Source: Bacteroidota bacterium (GTDB taxonomy: Bacteria > Bacteroidota > Bacteroidia > Sphingobacteriales > Sphingobacteriaceae). Taken from it: 64,000 bases of DNA. Position 1 is the stretch's first letter; each line of letters starts with the position of its first letter. This document shows positions 35,968 to 44,966 of this stretch, piece by piece. The DNA lies in contig JAMFRP010000026.1 of NCBI GenBank assembly GCA_026224775.1, forward strand, positions 1 through 64,000, given 5' to 3'. The position numbers and the translations under genes are program-made. The notes beneath the pieces are model-generated. The model was not told the DNA's origin and ran no database searches. It saw only the letters and a list, made by a program, of their open reading frames with translations.

Positions 35968-36780
35968 TTAAGCAACTTTCAACGGCTGTGTCCTGAAATC
36001 CTTGAGGTTCAAGAAAAATCCACGGTTAAATAATATTCCCTCACGAAACAATTGCCATAAAAGGGATGCCCCGCAATTGGCGAGCGCAGAATTAATAAAT
36101 AAATCCTGCTTGGTCAGTGCTTCGGCAAGCGAACAGCTTGGCGTATTATCGCCTGCTTCCGATGCAGATAGCAATTCTCCAAATTCATCGGTTACCATCG
36201 GTAAAGTTTCAATGGTATGGTATTGTTTGGATTCGGGCTGTTTGATTTTACCAATAGTCGAAAGAATAACTTGTCCCGTTTCCCTGCTATTGCCAAAATC
36301 CATGTAATAAAGGGGTTGGCTACGGCTGTTACTCACGCTTCTGTTCAGCGTTTTCAAAATCTTTGCTATCTCTAACCTTGCCTGCACGGTGTCCACGCAA
36401 CCTATTGTAATGGTCGCCGACATACTACCATTATAATCCTTATCATATCTTTCAGTAACGGCTTTCCAGTTTGTACCGAAAAAGCGGTTGATGCGGTTAA
36501 TAAGGGCTACTGACTTATGCAATCCCAATTCGGAGCTTGTGAATAATTGGCGACCTAAATTGGCCCGGGTAACCGTATCGTCGTCGAAGACATTAACCAT
36601 TAACCCGGGATGACCCAATGCAATCAATGCGTGGTTCATTCTTGCCAATGCCGTTAACACCTGACCTCCCGTACCGCCTGCACCAATCAGGTTAATAGTC
36701 ACGGGATTATAGGGTTGCAAAATCTCTTTACCCACGATGTGAACTGCTGTTCTATTTCCGTTAACTGCTTGCTTTTTCAT
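35968..36780 (-). CDS. PRTRC system ThiF-family protein
   Basis: This 270-aa E1-like/ThiF Rossmann protein has the nucleotide loop INLIGAGGTGGQVLTALARM (residues about 30-50), the acidic strand VNVFDDDTVTRANLGRQLF and TIGCVDTVQARLEIA. These match the ThiF member of the PRTRC (ParB-related, ThiF-related cassette) set. No CxxC zinc pair is visible, so sulfur-transfer activity is uncertain. Its start overlaps the PRTRC B stop by 4 nt. The role of the PRTRC set, found on plasmids and integrative elements, is not established; maintenance of the element is usually proposed. Confidence 0.88.
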   Translation of the reverse strand: MKKQAVNGNRTAVHIVGKEILQPYNPVTINLIGAGGTGGQVLTALARMNHALIALGHPGLMVNVFDDDTVTRANLGRQLFTSSELGLHKSVALINRINRFFGTNWKAVTERYDKDYNGSMSATITIGCVDTVQARLEIAKILKTLNRSVSNSRSQPLYYMDFGNSRETGQVILSTIGKIKQPESKQYHTIETLPMVTDEFGELLSASEAGDNTPSCSLAEALTKQDLFINSALANCGASLLWQLFREGILFNRGFFLNLKDFRTQPLKVA

Positions 36781-37523
36781 CTGATTAAATCCTTTAAAGT
36801 CCTGCCATTTTTGATGAGTTCATGCTGCGGAAACGCTCTGCCCGTTCCGACCTGTTCCTGCCAAAGCTGTACCAAGTTGCCCTTACAATGGCGATGATTG
36901 CCAAGCGTATGGGTGAAATAGCTGTTAAAAAAATAACTTTCCCATTGCGTTATAAACTGCTCCAAGTGCGTCTGCCTGTCAATGTTGATATTGACTGTAC
37001 CCATGCAAACACTACCGTCCTGCGAGAGGTTAAATAAAGGCGCATAATAGAGCGAAGTATCGGCATGGGGCTTTGACCTGCCTTTTAATGCAAACACTTG
37101 CAACCGCTCTTTAGTAGCTTTCCAGAGCATGGCGGGTATCTTGGTCTTTCCCGATGAGATGCCCAAACTATCGGTGAAAAACAGGTCAACCTCTTTTGGC
37201 AGCGTATACCAAATTGCATAGCCGTTACTTTGGTTACTGACGTAAATTAAACTTTGCGGTATCACGCCCCTGCATTGTAAATAGTTGTTTTGTAATTCCT
37301 GCGAAGATTGGAAAAACTCGCTTAAAACATTCATTTCCTTAAGGGATAGCGGATGGGCATTGATTGGGTTACCCTGTTTGCCGATGTCATAGCTTTCCAC
37401 GTAAATCTCCGTCTGTTGCTCTTCGAAACTGTCTGTTTCCTGTATTACGGAATTGTATATCAGCAGGGCCTTGACAGGCACATATTGTTCATTGAATTGG
37501 TGGCTCACATTGTTCATGGTCAT
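36777..37523 (-). CDS. PRTRC system protein B
   Basis: This 248-aa soluble protein matches PRTRC B by KALLIYNSVIQ near the start, the central PKEVDLFFTDSLGISSG, and APLFNLSQDGSVCMGTVNI followed by WESYFFNSYFTH. The ATG at 37517 (MNNVSHQF) is as good as the one at 37523. It overlaps the preceding F-like gene by about 30 nt and the following ThiF gene by 4 nt. No enzymatic motif is evident. Confidence 0.85.
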   Translation of the reverse strand: MTMNNVSHQFNEQYVPVKALLIYNSVIQETDSFEEQQTEIYVESYDIGKQGNPINAHPLSLKEMNVLSEFFQSSQELQNNYLQCRGVIPQSLIYVSNQSNGYAIWYTLPKEVDLFFTDSLGISSGKTKIPAMLWKATKERLQVFALKGRSKPHADTSLYYAPLFNLSQDGSVCMGTVNINIDRQTHLEQFITQWESYFFNSYFTHTLGNHRHCKGNLVQLWQEQVGTGRAFPQHELIKNGRTLKDLIR

Positions 37524-38648
37524 ATTTGTTTAGTAATTGGCTTAGCTTGTCTAACCCTTCAAACAAGCGGGTTTCAAATTCGAAACCGGGCGAGGTATTT
37601 TCAGGCGGATTGTCAAATAGTCGTACATGGGCGGGTTCGTCGATGTAGGCGATTTCCTGAAAATGATTATCTATCATCTCAAACAGGCTATCCTGAAAAC
37701 AATCGTTTCCGCTCCAATAAAAACTAATGTACTGGTCGGCATAGATACGATCCTCGTCTTTGGGATAGAGCAGGCCGGAATGGATATGGTCAAACACGGA
37801 ACGTTCGGGGTATTCTTGGTATAGCTGTAAAAACTCCATCGCCACCATTTGCCAATCGCTTTCCCAATCTTCCTCCGGATTGAAATTTCGCACTACGTTT
37901 TCAAACGTTGTTAAGTAAGCGGGCTTGATGATTTGGGCATAAATTTTCAGGCCTGCATTTTGCATGGTGTAAAATTCATCCAGTTGCCTTTGCCTGTAAG
38001 GTTCATCCTCTTGTTCGTCATTTACCCATTGCTCCAAAGTTTCATACTGACTGGCGAGATAACTGCTTTGTTCGGTATAAAAGGGCATTTTTACGACCTG
38101 CTCCAAATAGGCGAACATGCAGATGATCAATTCGGATAAACGTTCGCCCTGACTGCTTTGCATCCAATGCCACAAAGGCCGTACAGGAATATAATAAAGC
38201 GTCATTCGGGTATCGAAGCGCTTAACGGTCGCAAGCGTAGCGGTGTGCTTTTCATCCTGTACGATGATACAGGACAACGTATTGTCTACTGATTTTAGCC
38301 CATTGATAACACTTTGCAGGGTTTGATAAATGCCCTGCGGAAAGTTATCGTTCAAATTTTCCGGCAATGGTAAACCGTAGTGCTGACAAAGGATGGCAAG
38401 GGAGTTTTGAAACTCCCTTTTTGCCTTTTCCTTATTCCCGCTGTATTGCCAAAACGGCCAAAACCGGTGTCTTAAAAAACCATTCCTGTCAATCCTGCGG
38501 GTGCGCTCCGTAACGGATTGCGCTGAACCTCGCCTGCATCGGGCAGACGGTTTAACCTGTCTGTCAGTGTTCCGAATTGCTGTTGTAATTTCCATTCCCT
38601 GTTCTCCTTATTGATTTTAATAACCCGCTCTTTCTGTTCTTTTTTCAT
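37489..38648 (-). pseudogene. PRTRC system protein F-like, frameshifted at T6 run
   Basis: The 3' two thirds (from about 38480) encode a coherent protein with FLRHRFWPFWQYSGNKEKA, then VDNTLSCIIVQDEKHTA, fitting PRTRC protein F by position and size. The apparent N-terminus in that frame (ATG 38595) is an Arg-rich stretch that looks like an out-of-frame shadow. In the adjacent frame, ATG 38648 starts MKKEQKERVIKINKENRE and runs 58 residues, beginning 3 nt after the PRTRC C gene, and stops at 38472 inside TTTTTT. A -1 slip there joins the two into one protein (…GLTGMVF-LRHRFW…). It is either a true frameshift mutation, a sequencing error, or programmed slippage. Confidence 0.6.
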
Positions 38649-38651
38649 GGC

Positions 38652-38867
38652 TTATCCTTTATGCCCCATCGTGCTTTCAAAGCGGTACTGCACTTCGTCG
38701 TCCCTGATTTCAGGGCCGATAATTTTTGCGTTGGTCAGTATCGGGTAGTTCGCTGAATAGAAATTCTGTACATCACTGGCGGTAAATTCCGCACCGGGGT
38801 CTGCCAAACGCACTTCCTGTCCGTTTTCCTTATGCAGGAATACCCTTTTTAATTGGTTAACTATCAT
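38652..38867 (-). CDS. PRTRC system protein C
   Basis: This 71-aa protein starts MIVNQLKRVFLHKENGQ and contains EFTASDVQNFYSANYPILTNA, the typical PRTRC C signature, and closes with VQYRFESTMGHKG. The frame is open upstream to 38936, but that part overlaps the E gene and reads unlike protein, so ATG 38867 is chosen, 16 nt after the E stop. Small soluble protein of unknown activity. Confidence 0.88.
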   Translation of the reverse strand: MIVNQLKRVFLHKENGQEVRLADPGAEFTASDVQNFYSANYPILTNAKIIGPEIRDDEVQYRFESTMGHKG

Positions 38868-38883
38868 GGTCGTAATCTTTATG

Positions 38884-39507
38884 TTAAACTTCGGTTTGTA
38901 AACTGGCATAGACTTCCTGCCGTTTTTGTAAGACATTCCGTTTGCTGTTAATTTCTTCGGCCTTTTCGGGATATTCTGTCACATCAGGTAATTGCGCAAT
39001 GGCCTCCTTATATTTCATATCGGTATTCAATTGCCCGACCCGCTGCATCGCTTCATCGTAAAGGCGTTGTTTTTCAGCCAATGCCTCGGTTTCATCGGGC
39101 TGTTCATCCAAATCATCGTCCGCATCATTATTGGGTTCTTCAACAGGTTGATTAAACAAGCTGTTGTCTGTCGCTTTTTTCCCGTTAGCGGGTGTTGCTT
39201 TCCCGCCTGTTTTTTCAGGCTGTTTTTTCGCTTTGTCCAGTTCAGCCTGATAAGCTTCAAGGTTAGTAAACAGCTTTGCCGTTTGCTTTGCGGGTTCACC
39301 CACTTGGATAAAAAACGCCTCGTCCAGTTCCTGCGGACTACCCTTTAACAGCATGGGCGGTATGGTTTTTCCTGTGGTTATTTTGTCGTTTGTACATGCC
39401 AGTAATACCGACACCGTAAGCGTTCCGCTATCATGCGGTTGAATATTGATTTGCAGGTTTCCTTTCAGTGCCAAGCCTGCTACCTGTTCAAAAAAGTTCG
39501 TTTTCAT
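38884..39507 (-). CDS. PRTRC system protein E
   Basis: This 207-aa protein starts MKTNFFEQVAGLALKGNLQINIQ with TVSVLLAC and IPPMLLKGSPQELDEAFF, as in PRTRC E. A low-complexity acidic linker rich in Asn, Asp and Glu (residues about 110-145) follows, then a C-terminal helical stretch. It resembles proteins with an N-terminal scaffold and flexible tail, but no catalytic motif is seen. It is between the two-TM protein and PRTRC C in the operon. Confidence 0.88.
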   Translation of the reverse strand: MKTNFFEQVAGLALKGNLQINIQPHDSGTLTVSVLLACTNDKITTGKTIPPMLLKGSPQELDEAFFIQVGEPAKQTAKLFTNLEAYQAELDKAKKQPEKTGGKATPANGKKATDNSLFNQPVEEPNNDADDDLDEQPDETEALAEKQRLYDEAMQRVGQLNTDMKYKEAIAQLPDVTEYPEKAEEINSKRNVLQKRQEVYASLQTEV

Positions 39508-39511
39508 ATCG

Positions 39512-39766
39512 TTAAAATTTGAAGTGATGATTAAAGCCTGCGACAGCGAGTATAAACACGCCCGCTATCAGGCATACATTAGCGATGGTCAACATCAGCC
39601 TTTCATAAATTGTGGTTATAACCGCCTTACCATAGGCGGTATATTGCTGTAAACCCGCTATTCCCCTGCGGTTGAACCTGCGCCGGCCGATGTAATACCG
39701 GATAGTTAAACCAATGGCGATCAGGATCAAACCACAGGGTGCAGTGTAATTAGGGTGCGTGCTCAT
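39512..39766 (-). CDS. small two-TM protein of the PRTRC operon
   Basis: This 84-aa membrane protein has TM1 near residues 10-25 and TM2 near 58-77, with a basic cytoplasmic loop IGRRRFNRRGIAGLQQY. Proteins of this type occur in Bacteroidota integrative elements and are often mislabelled as molybdenum ABC transporter permeases; nothing here supports such transport. It lies 4 nt upstream of PRTRC E. Confidence 0.75.
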   Translation of the reverse strand: MSTHPNYTAPCGLILIAIGLTIRYYIGRRRFNRRGIAGLQQYTAYGKAVITTIYERLMLTIANVCLIAGVFILAVAGFNHHFKF

Positions 39767-39768
39767 GG

Positions 39769-40167
39769 CTACAAGTCAAAAATCTTTTCGCCATACTTTT
39801 GCACGTTCCCCGCTCTTGTTTCAGCGGTAAAAGGCAACACCCAATTCCTTACGTATTCGTCTACGGTTGTGCCTTTCCGTCTTTCCTTATTTAAAAGTTC
39901 ATAGTCATCAGCGTTTATCTCGTACCATCGTAAGGGGCGTACCTGCGGATGGGCAAAAATTTCGGTGCGGTAGCGTTCGTCCCAATCCCGCTCACTGGCG
40001 ATTTTCATCGAAACCACATCCCTGTTATTAAATAGTTCCCGGATGGCTTTCTTTACGGCTTTGGGCGTATGTTCCGCTGCCGGGAAAAGTGTAAAACTTG
40101 CCCCGTTGCTTCCCGCAATTTCACCGATGTACTCGATGCCATTGCTTGTTTTTTCGTATGCGCTCAT
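39769..40167 (-). CDS. hypothetical protein, PRTRC operon
   Basis: This 132-aa soluble, mixed alpha/beta protein is not recognised. Notable stretches are VSMKIASERDWDERYRTEIF and RPLRWYEINADDYELLNKERRK. It is 2 nt from the next gene and clearly part of the operon. The conserved-looking aromatic and acidic residues suggest a folded domain, but no function can be given. Confidence 0.7.
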   Translation of the reverse strand: MSAYEKTSNGIEYIGEIAGSNGASFTLFPAAEHTPKAVKKAIRELFNNRDVVSMKIASERDWDERYRTEIFAHPQVRPLRWYEINADDYELLNKERRKGTTVDEYVRNWVLPFTAETRAGNVQKYGEKIFDL

Positions 40168-40177
40168 GTGAATAGGA

Positions 40178-40552
40178 TTAAGTAAATAATAAGTCTACAG
40201 CCTGTATAAATTTGGGGCCGGCGTTTCCGCCATTTGCGGTGTACTGCACTAAAGCATGCACCGAAAACAGCGCTAAAAAACCGTCAAATAACTGGTCAGC
40301 AAACACGCCCGAACTTTTGTGCAGGTCTTTAGGATATTTCGCTATTACCCTTTGCACTTCGGTCGCCAGTTCGAACCAAAATCCTACCTCGAACATTGGG
40401 TCTTGCCATTCGGCGGTAATGCGTTCCCGGTCATTCAAAACCGTTTCGGTCAGTTCGTTGAGATAGCCCAAAAATGCGGGTATCTCCTCTATCAGTAAGC
40501 TGTGCAAAAGCCTTGCTTTCTGCACGTTGTTCAATATTTTTAATGGTTGCAT
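40178..40552 (-). CDS. hypothetical helical protein, PRTRC operon
   Basis: This 124-aa, all-alpha soluble protein is not recognised. Leu-rich helices (KARLLHSLLIEEIPAFLGYL, ATEVQRVIAKY) dominate, ending in a Gly/Asn-rich turn. It is 24 nt downstream of the 288-aa gene and 10 nt upstream of the next. Confidence 0.7.
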   Translation of the reverse strand: MQPLKILNNVQKARLLHSLLIEEIPAFLGYLNELTETVLNDRERITAEWQDPMFEVGFWFELATEVQRVIAKYPKDLHKSSGVFADQLFDGFLALFSVHALVQYTANGGNAGPKFIQAVDLLFT

Positions 40553-40576
40553 AATTTTTGAATTTATGGAATGGCC

Positions 40577-41443
40577 TTACCATCCCTGTTTTTTTGCAAA
40601 TGATTTGATTTCTTTCAGGCTGATCTTATGACAGCCTACTTTGATGAATTGCCTGTTGATAGCCAGTACATCGTACCTGTCCATCAGGCGAAGCTTACAG
40701 TCGTTACAACCGCCACCCGCAATCGTGGCCAATACAAGTGCATAGAATTGCTTGCCTGTCGCTAACGGTATTTCTACCCGCTGCGTGGTTTCAATGCGCC
40801 CCGCATCCTCATTAAGTCGCAAATAATCGTAGCCGTCTGCCGTAATGATGTAATTGGTCGCAAAGGCACGCCAGCGTTGCAGGTTTATTTTTTGGATGCG
40901 CAGGTCTTCCGCCAGTTCCCGTTTAGCCTGCGCTTTCCTTAATTCGTCCTCCCGCCTGATTACCTCCCGATACTGCCCGATATTCTCCACCTGCCCCGCC
41001 TTTTGCAATACTTCGGGCACTTCGTAGCCAAAGAAATCAGCATATTTTTTGGCTTCGGAATAGATGGCCTGAATATCCAAAATGTATTTTTCAGGTTTAC
41101 GGGCGTTGTCCAGTCCCCCGGCGATGGCTTTAATTCGGCTATACCATTTGTCAAACAGTTCTTCGGCAGACCATTCCGGGTTAGGTACGAAAAGCTGCAG
41201 GATATGGCGGGAAGCCTGCCTGACCAAGTTCACCTGCGCCGTAGTTGATTTGCTGTAGGTTTTTTGCGTAATCAAAACCGCATGCCCACCGTTTGCGCTG
41301 TATACATGCTTCGCTATCAAAAAATGATACCCGTACGAATAGATATTCCGCTCCTCAAAAAACAGGTTGCTTGCCCTTGCGCTTTCCCCGATGCCGTTCG
41401 CCCAATTATGGGCAACCGTGGCAATATCCTTTACTCTTTCCAT
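40577..41443 (-). CDS. hypothetical protein, PRTRC operon
   Basis: This 288-aa soluble protein is not recognised. The N-terminal part (VAHNWANGIGESARASNLFF, SYGYHFLIAKHV) resembles domains of unknown function seen beside SSB and PRTRC genes in Bacteroidota elements. A Cys pair in GGGCNDCKLRLMD may bind a metal. The central region (residues 170-195) is a charged helix. It follows the SSB gene in the same operon. Confidence 0.7.
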   Translation of the reverse strand: MERVKDIATVAHNWANGIGESARASNLFFEERNIYSYGYHFLIAKHVYSANGGHAVLITQKTYSKSTTAQVNLVRQASRHILQLFVPNPEWSAEELFDKWYSRIKAIAGGLDNARKPEKYILDIQAIYSEAKKYADFFGYEVPEVLQKAGQVENIGQYREVIRREDELRKAQAKRELAEDLRIQKINLQRWRAFATNYIITADGYDYLRLNEDAGRIETTQRVEIPLATGKQFYALVLATIAGGGCNDCKLRLMDRYDVLAINRQFIKVGCHKISLKEIKSFAKKQGW

Positions 41444-41520
41444 CCTAATCCCTTGTTCGGTTTCAAACTATTTCTCAATCCTAATTCATCAATAATAGCC
41501 GTACAAACGGCAATCGCTGT

Positions 41521-41913
41521 TTAGTTAAATCGCCTGCTTGGTTTGATTACCTTGTTTTTATTGCCTGCCTGTTTTGGATTACTTTTAGCGTTCCTGTCAC
41601 CATTTTTCGCTGACTTGCTTAACATGGTGATTTCGTCAGTCCGAAATTGCAGGCTTGCCATCGCTTCCCCATCTTGGCTCACCCATGCCTGTGCGGTCAT
41701 AAACCCGTAGAGTTGTACAATCATGCCTTTGGTGAGAAAAGGCGCTATGGCATCGCTGCGCCAATAGGTACATTCCACATAAGAAGTTTCCTCTTTCTGC
41801 TCTCCCTGTGATTTGTAACGGCGGTTAATGGCCAACCTGAAACCTGTTACATTTTTGTCTTCGCTTACTGCTCTCACGGTAGCGTCCGCTACCAGTCTTC
41901 CTGTGATTTCCAT
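41521..41913 (-). CDS. ssb: single-stranded DNA-binding protein
   Basis: This 130-aa OB-fold SSB starts MEITGRLVADATVRAV and has FRLAINRRYK, the TSYVECTYWR strand and the loop LTKGMIVQLYG. The usual acidic SSB tip (…DDDIPF) is missing; the tail is basic (KVIKPSRRFN), as in element-borne paralogues, so it may not recruit the host replisome. It is the first gene of the PRTRC operon. Confidence 0.9.
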   Translation of the reverse strand: MEITGRLVADATVRAVSEDKNVTGFRLAINRRYKSQGEQKEETSYVECTYWRSDAIAPFLTKGMIVQLYGFMTAQAWVSQDGEAMASLQFRTDEITMLSKSAKNGDRNAKSNPKQAGNKNKVIKPSRRFN

Positions 41914-42285
41914 AATTTTTTAATGTTTAATAAATAATTAATCCGCTTTCCCGTTCACCTTTGCGACCCTCCCGGATAGCTATTTTTCAAAAGAAAAAAC
42001 GGTAAAAAAGAAAGTCAAAAGAGCGGTCGTAAGCCTGCGCGGGAGAACTATAAGTCCCGAAGGGTGGCCGAAATGAAATGAGGACATTATGCGTTCGTAC
42101 GTGACGGCTGACCGAGATTGACGCCGCTTTTGTCCGTTTTCTTTGGAAAATAGCGATAGTGTCAACCTATTTACAGCAGTCCATAATCACGTCAGACAAA
42201 TACGGGGACCGTTTTTGTTCCGAAACAGAAGGCTTTTGCAGCGCAGCAAAAATGCCGGGAGTTCAACTATTTATTATCTTTAGCG
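41914..42285. other. 372-nt divergent intergenic region
   Basis: The region lies between the SSB/PRTRC operon and the HNH gene. It contains a small CGGGA...TCCCG hairpin near 42040 and a TATCTTTA element (42275-42282) 3 nt before the HNH ATG. A 61-codon minus frame at 41980-42165 looks like chance. Confidence 0.45.
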
Positions 42286-43392
42286 ATGGACCAGCAAACC
42301 TTCAGAAATATCAACCAGATCCTGGCAAGAGACAATAAATCATCAACCTATAAATTCGCTTTGCTCAGGGGGACTATTGACCTGATCGAGGACAATTCTC
42401 CGTTCATTGCCGTTAAAGATAACCGGGCACATTTCCCACTGGGTTTACTGATCGAAAAGTGGCTGCTCTATTATTATCCCCTGGCAAGCGTGCCTCAGAT
42501 CAATCGGTCGACCCAGCTAGCATTCGCAGGGCCATTAAAATCCATAGTCAATTTCTATGAATTACGAGGCGGTTTTTCAGCATTCTATAATGATTTGAAG
42601 AATAAGGGCATACCGCAGGAAATACAGCCGACGTTTCTGGAGCTGGTCAAAAAGCTGGCCGCAACCATTACCCAAATGCCAATGAAATATATCGGAACCT
42701 CTATTTACGGCCAGTTTTACGGCATCTACCAATTTGAAAGAGGGCGAAGCCAAAGAACGGACAGCTTCGATGCAGCCCATCTGATCAATAATTTCGGCAC
42801 CTTCTCCATACCTGTGGATTATTATGAAGCTTTCCAGGTGCTGGGCAGTTTTGTCAACGGCCAGGACTCAATCCTGTTCAAATGGGCCGAGTTTTCCGTA
42901 CAAGCCTCCGGCAAAACTTTAACCGCCACCCAAGTCCTCAACGAGGTGCTCAAAAGCCCCGTGACCGAACGCGATATCCTCGAATCAAAAGCAATTTACA
43001 GAACGATCCTGCAAACCGACGGCAAGGTCCGCTGCGTCTGGAGCGGCGACACTATCAACCGCTACGACATCGACCATATCATTCCCTTCACCATCTGGAA
43101 AAACAATGACCTCTGGAACCTGCTGCCCGCGCGTCCCGATCTCAATAATCAAAAACGCGACAAAATCCCAAGTTCCACGCTCATCGACAACCGGCGCGAA
43201 CTAATCACGCATTACTGGGATCTTATCCACCATCACAAAACCCAACGCTTCCAAAAAGAAATCCAAGTGGCGCTACTCGGTTATCATTCCATCGCCGACT
43301 GGCATGAAGCCGCCTTCGCGCAACTGAAGCAAAGCTGTGATTATTTGATCACAACTCGCGGATTTGAGGGTTGGAATGGGTGGAGCAGATAG
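42286..43392 (+). CDS. HNH endonuclease domain protein
   Basis: In this 368-aa soluble protein the first 240 residues are helical and unassigned. The C-terminal HNH nuclease has CVWSGDTINRYDIDHIIPFTIW, NNDLWNLLP and NNQKRDKIPS, giving the D-H, N and N/K positions of the beta-beta-alpha metal fold. The layout suits a restriction or abortive-infection nuclease with an N-terminal sensing domain. A TATCTTTA element ends 3 nt before the ATG. It is followed on the same strand by the PD-(D/E)XK gene, 90 nt away. Confidence 0.85.
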   Translation: MDQQTFRNINQILARDNKSSTYKFALLRGTIDLIEDNSPFIAVKDNRAHFPLGLLIEKWLLYYYPLASVPQINRSTQLAFAGPLKSIVNFYELRGGFSAFYNDLKNKGIPQEIQPTFLELVKKLAATITQMPMKYIGTSIYGQFYGIYQFERGRSQRTDSFDAAHLINNFGTFSIPVDYYEAFQVLGSFVNGQDSILFKWAEFSVQASGKTLTATQVLNEVLKSPVTERDILESKAIYRTILQTDGKVRCVWSGDTINRYDIDHIIPFTIWKNNDLWNLLPARPDLNNQKRDKIPSSTLIDNRRELITHYWDLIHHHKTQRFQKEIQVALLGYHSIADWHEAAFAQLKQSCDYLITTRGFEGWNGWSR

Positions 43393-43458
43393 CACCCTTA
43401 TGTTGACAAATCCCTGATTGTTAATAAATAACAAAGGCAGCAATCAGCTTGTATAGCC

Positions 43459-43466
43459 TATCTTTG
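43459..43466 (+). promoter_or_regulatory. TAnnTTTG promoter element of PD-(D/E)XK gene
   Basis: TATCTTTG fits the consensus. The in-frame ATG at 43468 is only 1 nt away, so the ATG at 43483 is the likelier start. Confidence 0.55.
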
Positions 43467-43482
43467 TATGCTAAGCCTCATC

Positions 43483-44928
43483 ATGAAAGTAGAGAGAATT
43501 ACGCCGCAAAAATTTACTGAATACTTTAAGCTTCCGGAAGGCAGATACGATTTCCTGGATATTTATGCCTATCAGGATATTCCATTATTTCTTGACCCCT
43601 TTGGACTCTCAGCCATGAGAGATACATGGTCAAAAGAATGCGAAAATCAAATTGCTACTTATTTTCAATATTTATTGGATAGTATTAATCGCGGGGATAA
43701 AAAGACGGTAGCCAAATTACTAAATGCGTTACATGAGGTCGACGAAATCGCGTTGGGCTATTCTGCAAATCAACCCAGCGGTCGGGGAATTGGTAAAGTT
43801 CAAGCGATGGAAATTCAATCAGCCTTTGAATCGAGCGAGGCTGCCAAATCAGGTGATATTAAAGATATTGCTGACTGCGCGCTTTTAATACCTGGAATTA
43901 GCCGCGATAAGATTTCCGATATTACGGCGAATATTCTAAAGAAAAAATTAATCGAGTTTACACAGACGCAGTGCAAAAATCATAATATCCCGGTGAGTCG
44001 GGTAGCCGTTAACAATGCTTTTGATTTTAAAGAATTTAACTTTATAAGTTATTATGCCGACTTACCGGTAATCAATGGCAGGGCAAAGATTTTATTGCCT
44101 ATACACAGTGTAAGGAGAGACCCGGAACTGAGTAAGGATAAATATTACAGGAATTTTGTACTTGAGTTCCTGAGATCTGAACATGAACACGCAGGCGATG
44201 CTTTAGCAACGGTCATGAAAAATGGTTCGGTGACTGTCAGGATCGGCGACCTGAAGGATAAATATCCCTTGAATGTAGATTTTTTATATGAATTTTCCAA
44301 ACTGCACCCCAATATCTTGTCGAAATATAAAGAAGAATTGCGGACTTCCGCATTGAAGCAAGGTAAAGCACAACTGGAAACAAAAAAAAGGATACTGAGC
44401 TCAACGGAGCGAAAGCTGATCTTGACCAGTATTAAACCAGGAAACGACGGTGCTGGCAATTTTCATAAAATCGCTTTTGACAACCTGATCCAAATCTTTG
44501 GAAAACGATTGAGTACCCCTCTCCGTGAGCGCGAGATCAATGAAGGCCGCAAGCGGATAGATATTGTCTTTAACAATTCGGATAAAAATGGTTTTTTTCA
44601 CGATCTGAATACCTTGCATCATATTCACTGCCCGAAAATATTTGCAGAGTGTAAAAATTACGGCCGCGAAATAGGTAATCCGGAAATCGATCAGTTATTG
44701 GGCCGGTTCAGCCCGCTCCGCGGGAAATTCGGCATCTTGTTATGCAGGAGCATTGCAGACAAAAACGCCGTCATTCATCGTTGTAAGGATGTGGTTCACC
44801 ATCAGCAGGGTTTTATCATAGTTCTTACCGATCAGGACATCGAGACTTTATTAGTGTACCGGGACCAAAATAATGAAAACCAGATCGACCAGTTCATGTC
44901 AGGAAAATTAGATGAATTGATCATGTAA
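43483..44928 (+). CDS. PD-(D/E)XK nuclease-like protein
   Basis: In this 481-aa soluble protein the N-terminal 320 residues are unassigned. They begin with YFKLPEGRYDFLDIYAYQDIPLF, a start found on restriction-like proteins that replace a phage-sensing module. The C-terminal domain (residues about 345-480) has RKRIDIVFNN, FAECKNYGR and IDQLLGRFSPLRGKFGILL, giving the D…ExK…Q pattern of the PD-(D/E)XK nuclease fold. It has its own promoter (43459) but lies in tandem with the HNH gene. It is a candidate anti-phage nuclease. No methyltransferase is nearby, so a classical restriction-modification pair is unlikely. Confidence 0.75.
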   Translation: MKVERITPQKFTEYFKLPEGRYDFLDIYAYQDIPLFLDPFGLSAMRDTWSKECENQIATYFQYLLDSINRGDKKTVAKLLNALHEVDEIALGYSANQPSGRGIGKVQAMEIQSAFESSEAAKSGDIKDIADCALLIPGISRDKISDITANILKKKLIEFTQTQCKNHNIPVSRVAVNNAFDFKEFNFISYYADLPVINGRAKILLPIHSVRRDPELSKDKYYRNFVLEFLRSEHEHAGDALATVMKNGSVTVRIGDLKDKYPLNVDFLYEFSKLHPNILSKYKEELRTSALKQGKAQLETKKRILSSTERKLILTSIKPGNDGAGNFHKIAFDNLIQIFGKRLSTPLREREINEGRKRIDIVFNNSDKNGFFHDLNTLHHIHCPKIFAECKNYGREIGNPEIDQLLGRFSPLRGKFGILLCRSIADKNAVIHRCKDVVHHQQGFIIVLTDQDIETLLVYRDQNNENQIDQFMSGKLDELIM

Positions 44929-44966
44929 CATTGTACAACGGATGCTTGGATTTAATAATTAATTAG

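Noticed and set aside
41980..42165. 61-codon minus-strand frame
   Set aside because: No promoter or family similarity; Phe/Ser-rich sequence typical of chance frames.
42286..44928. Type II restriction-modification system
   Set aside because: Two nuclease-like genes but no DNA methyltransferase motifs in the window.
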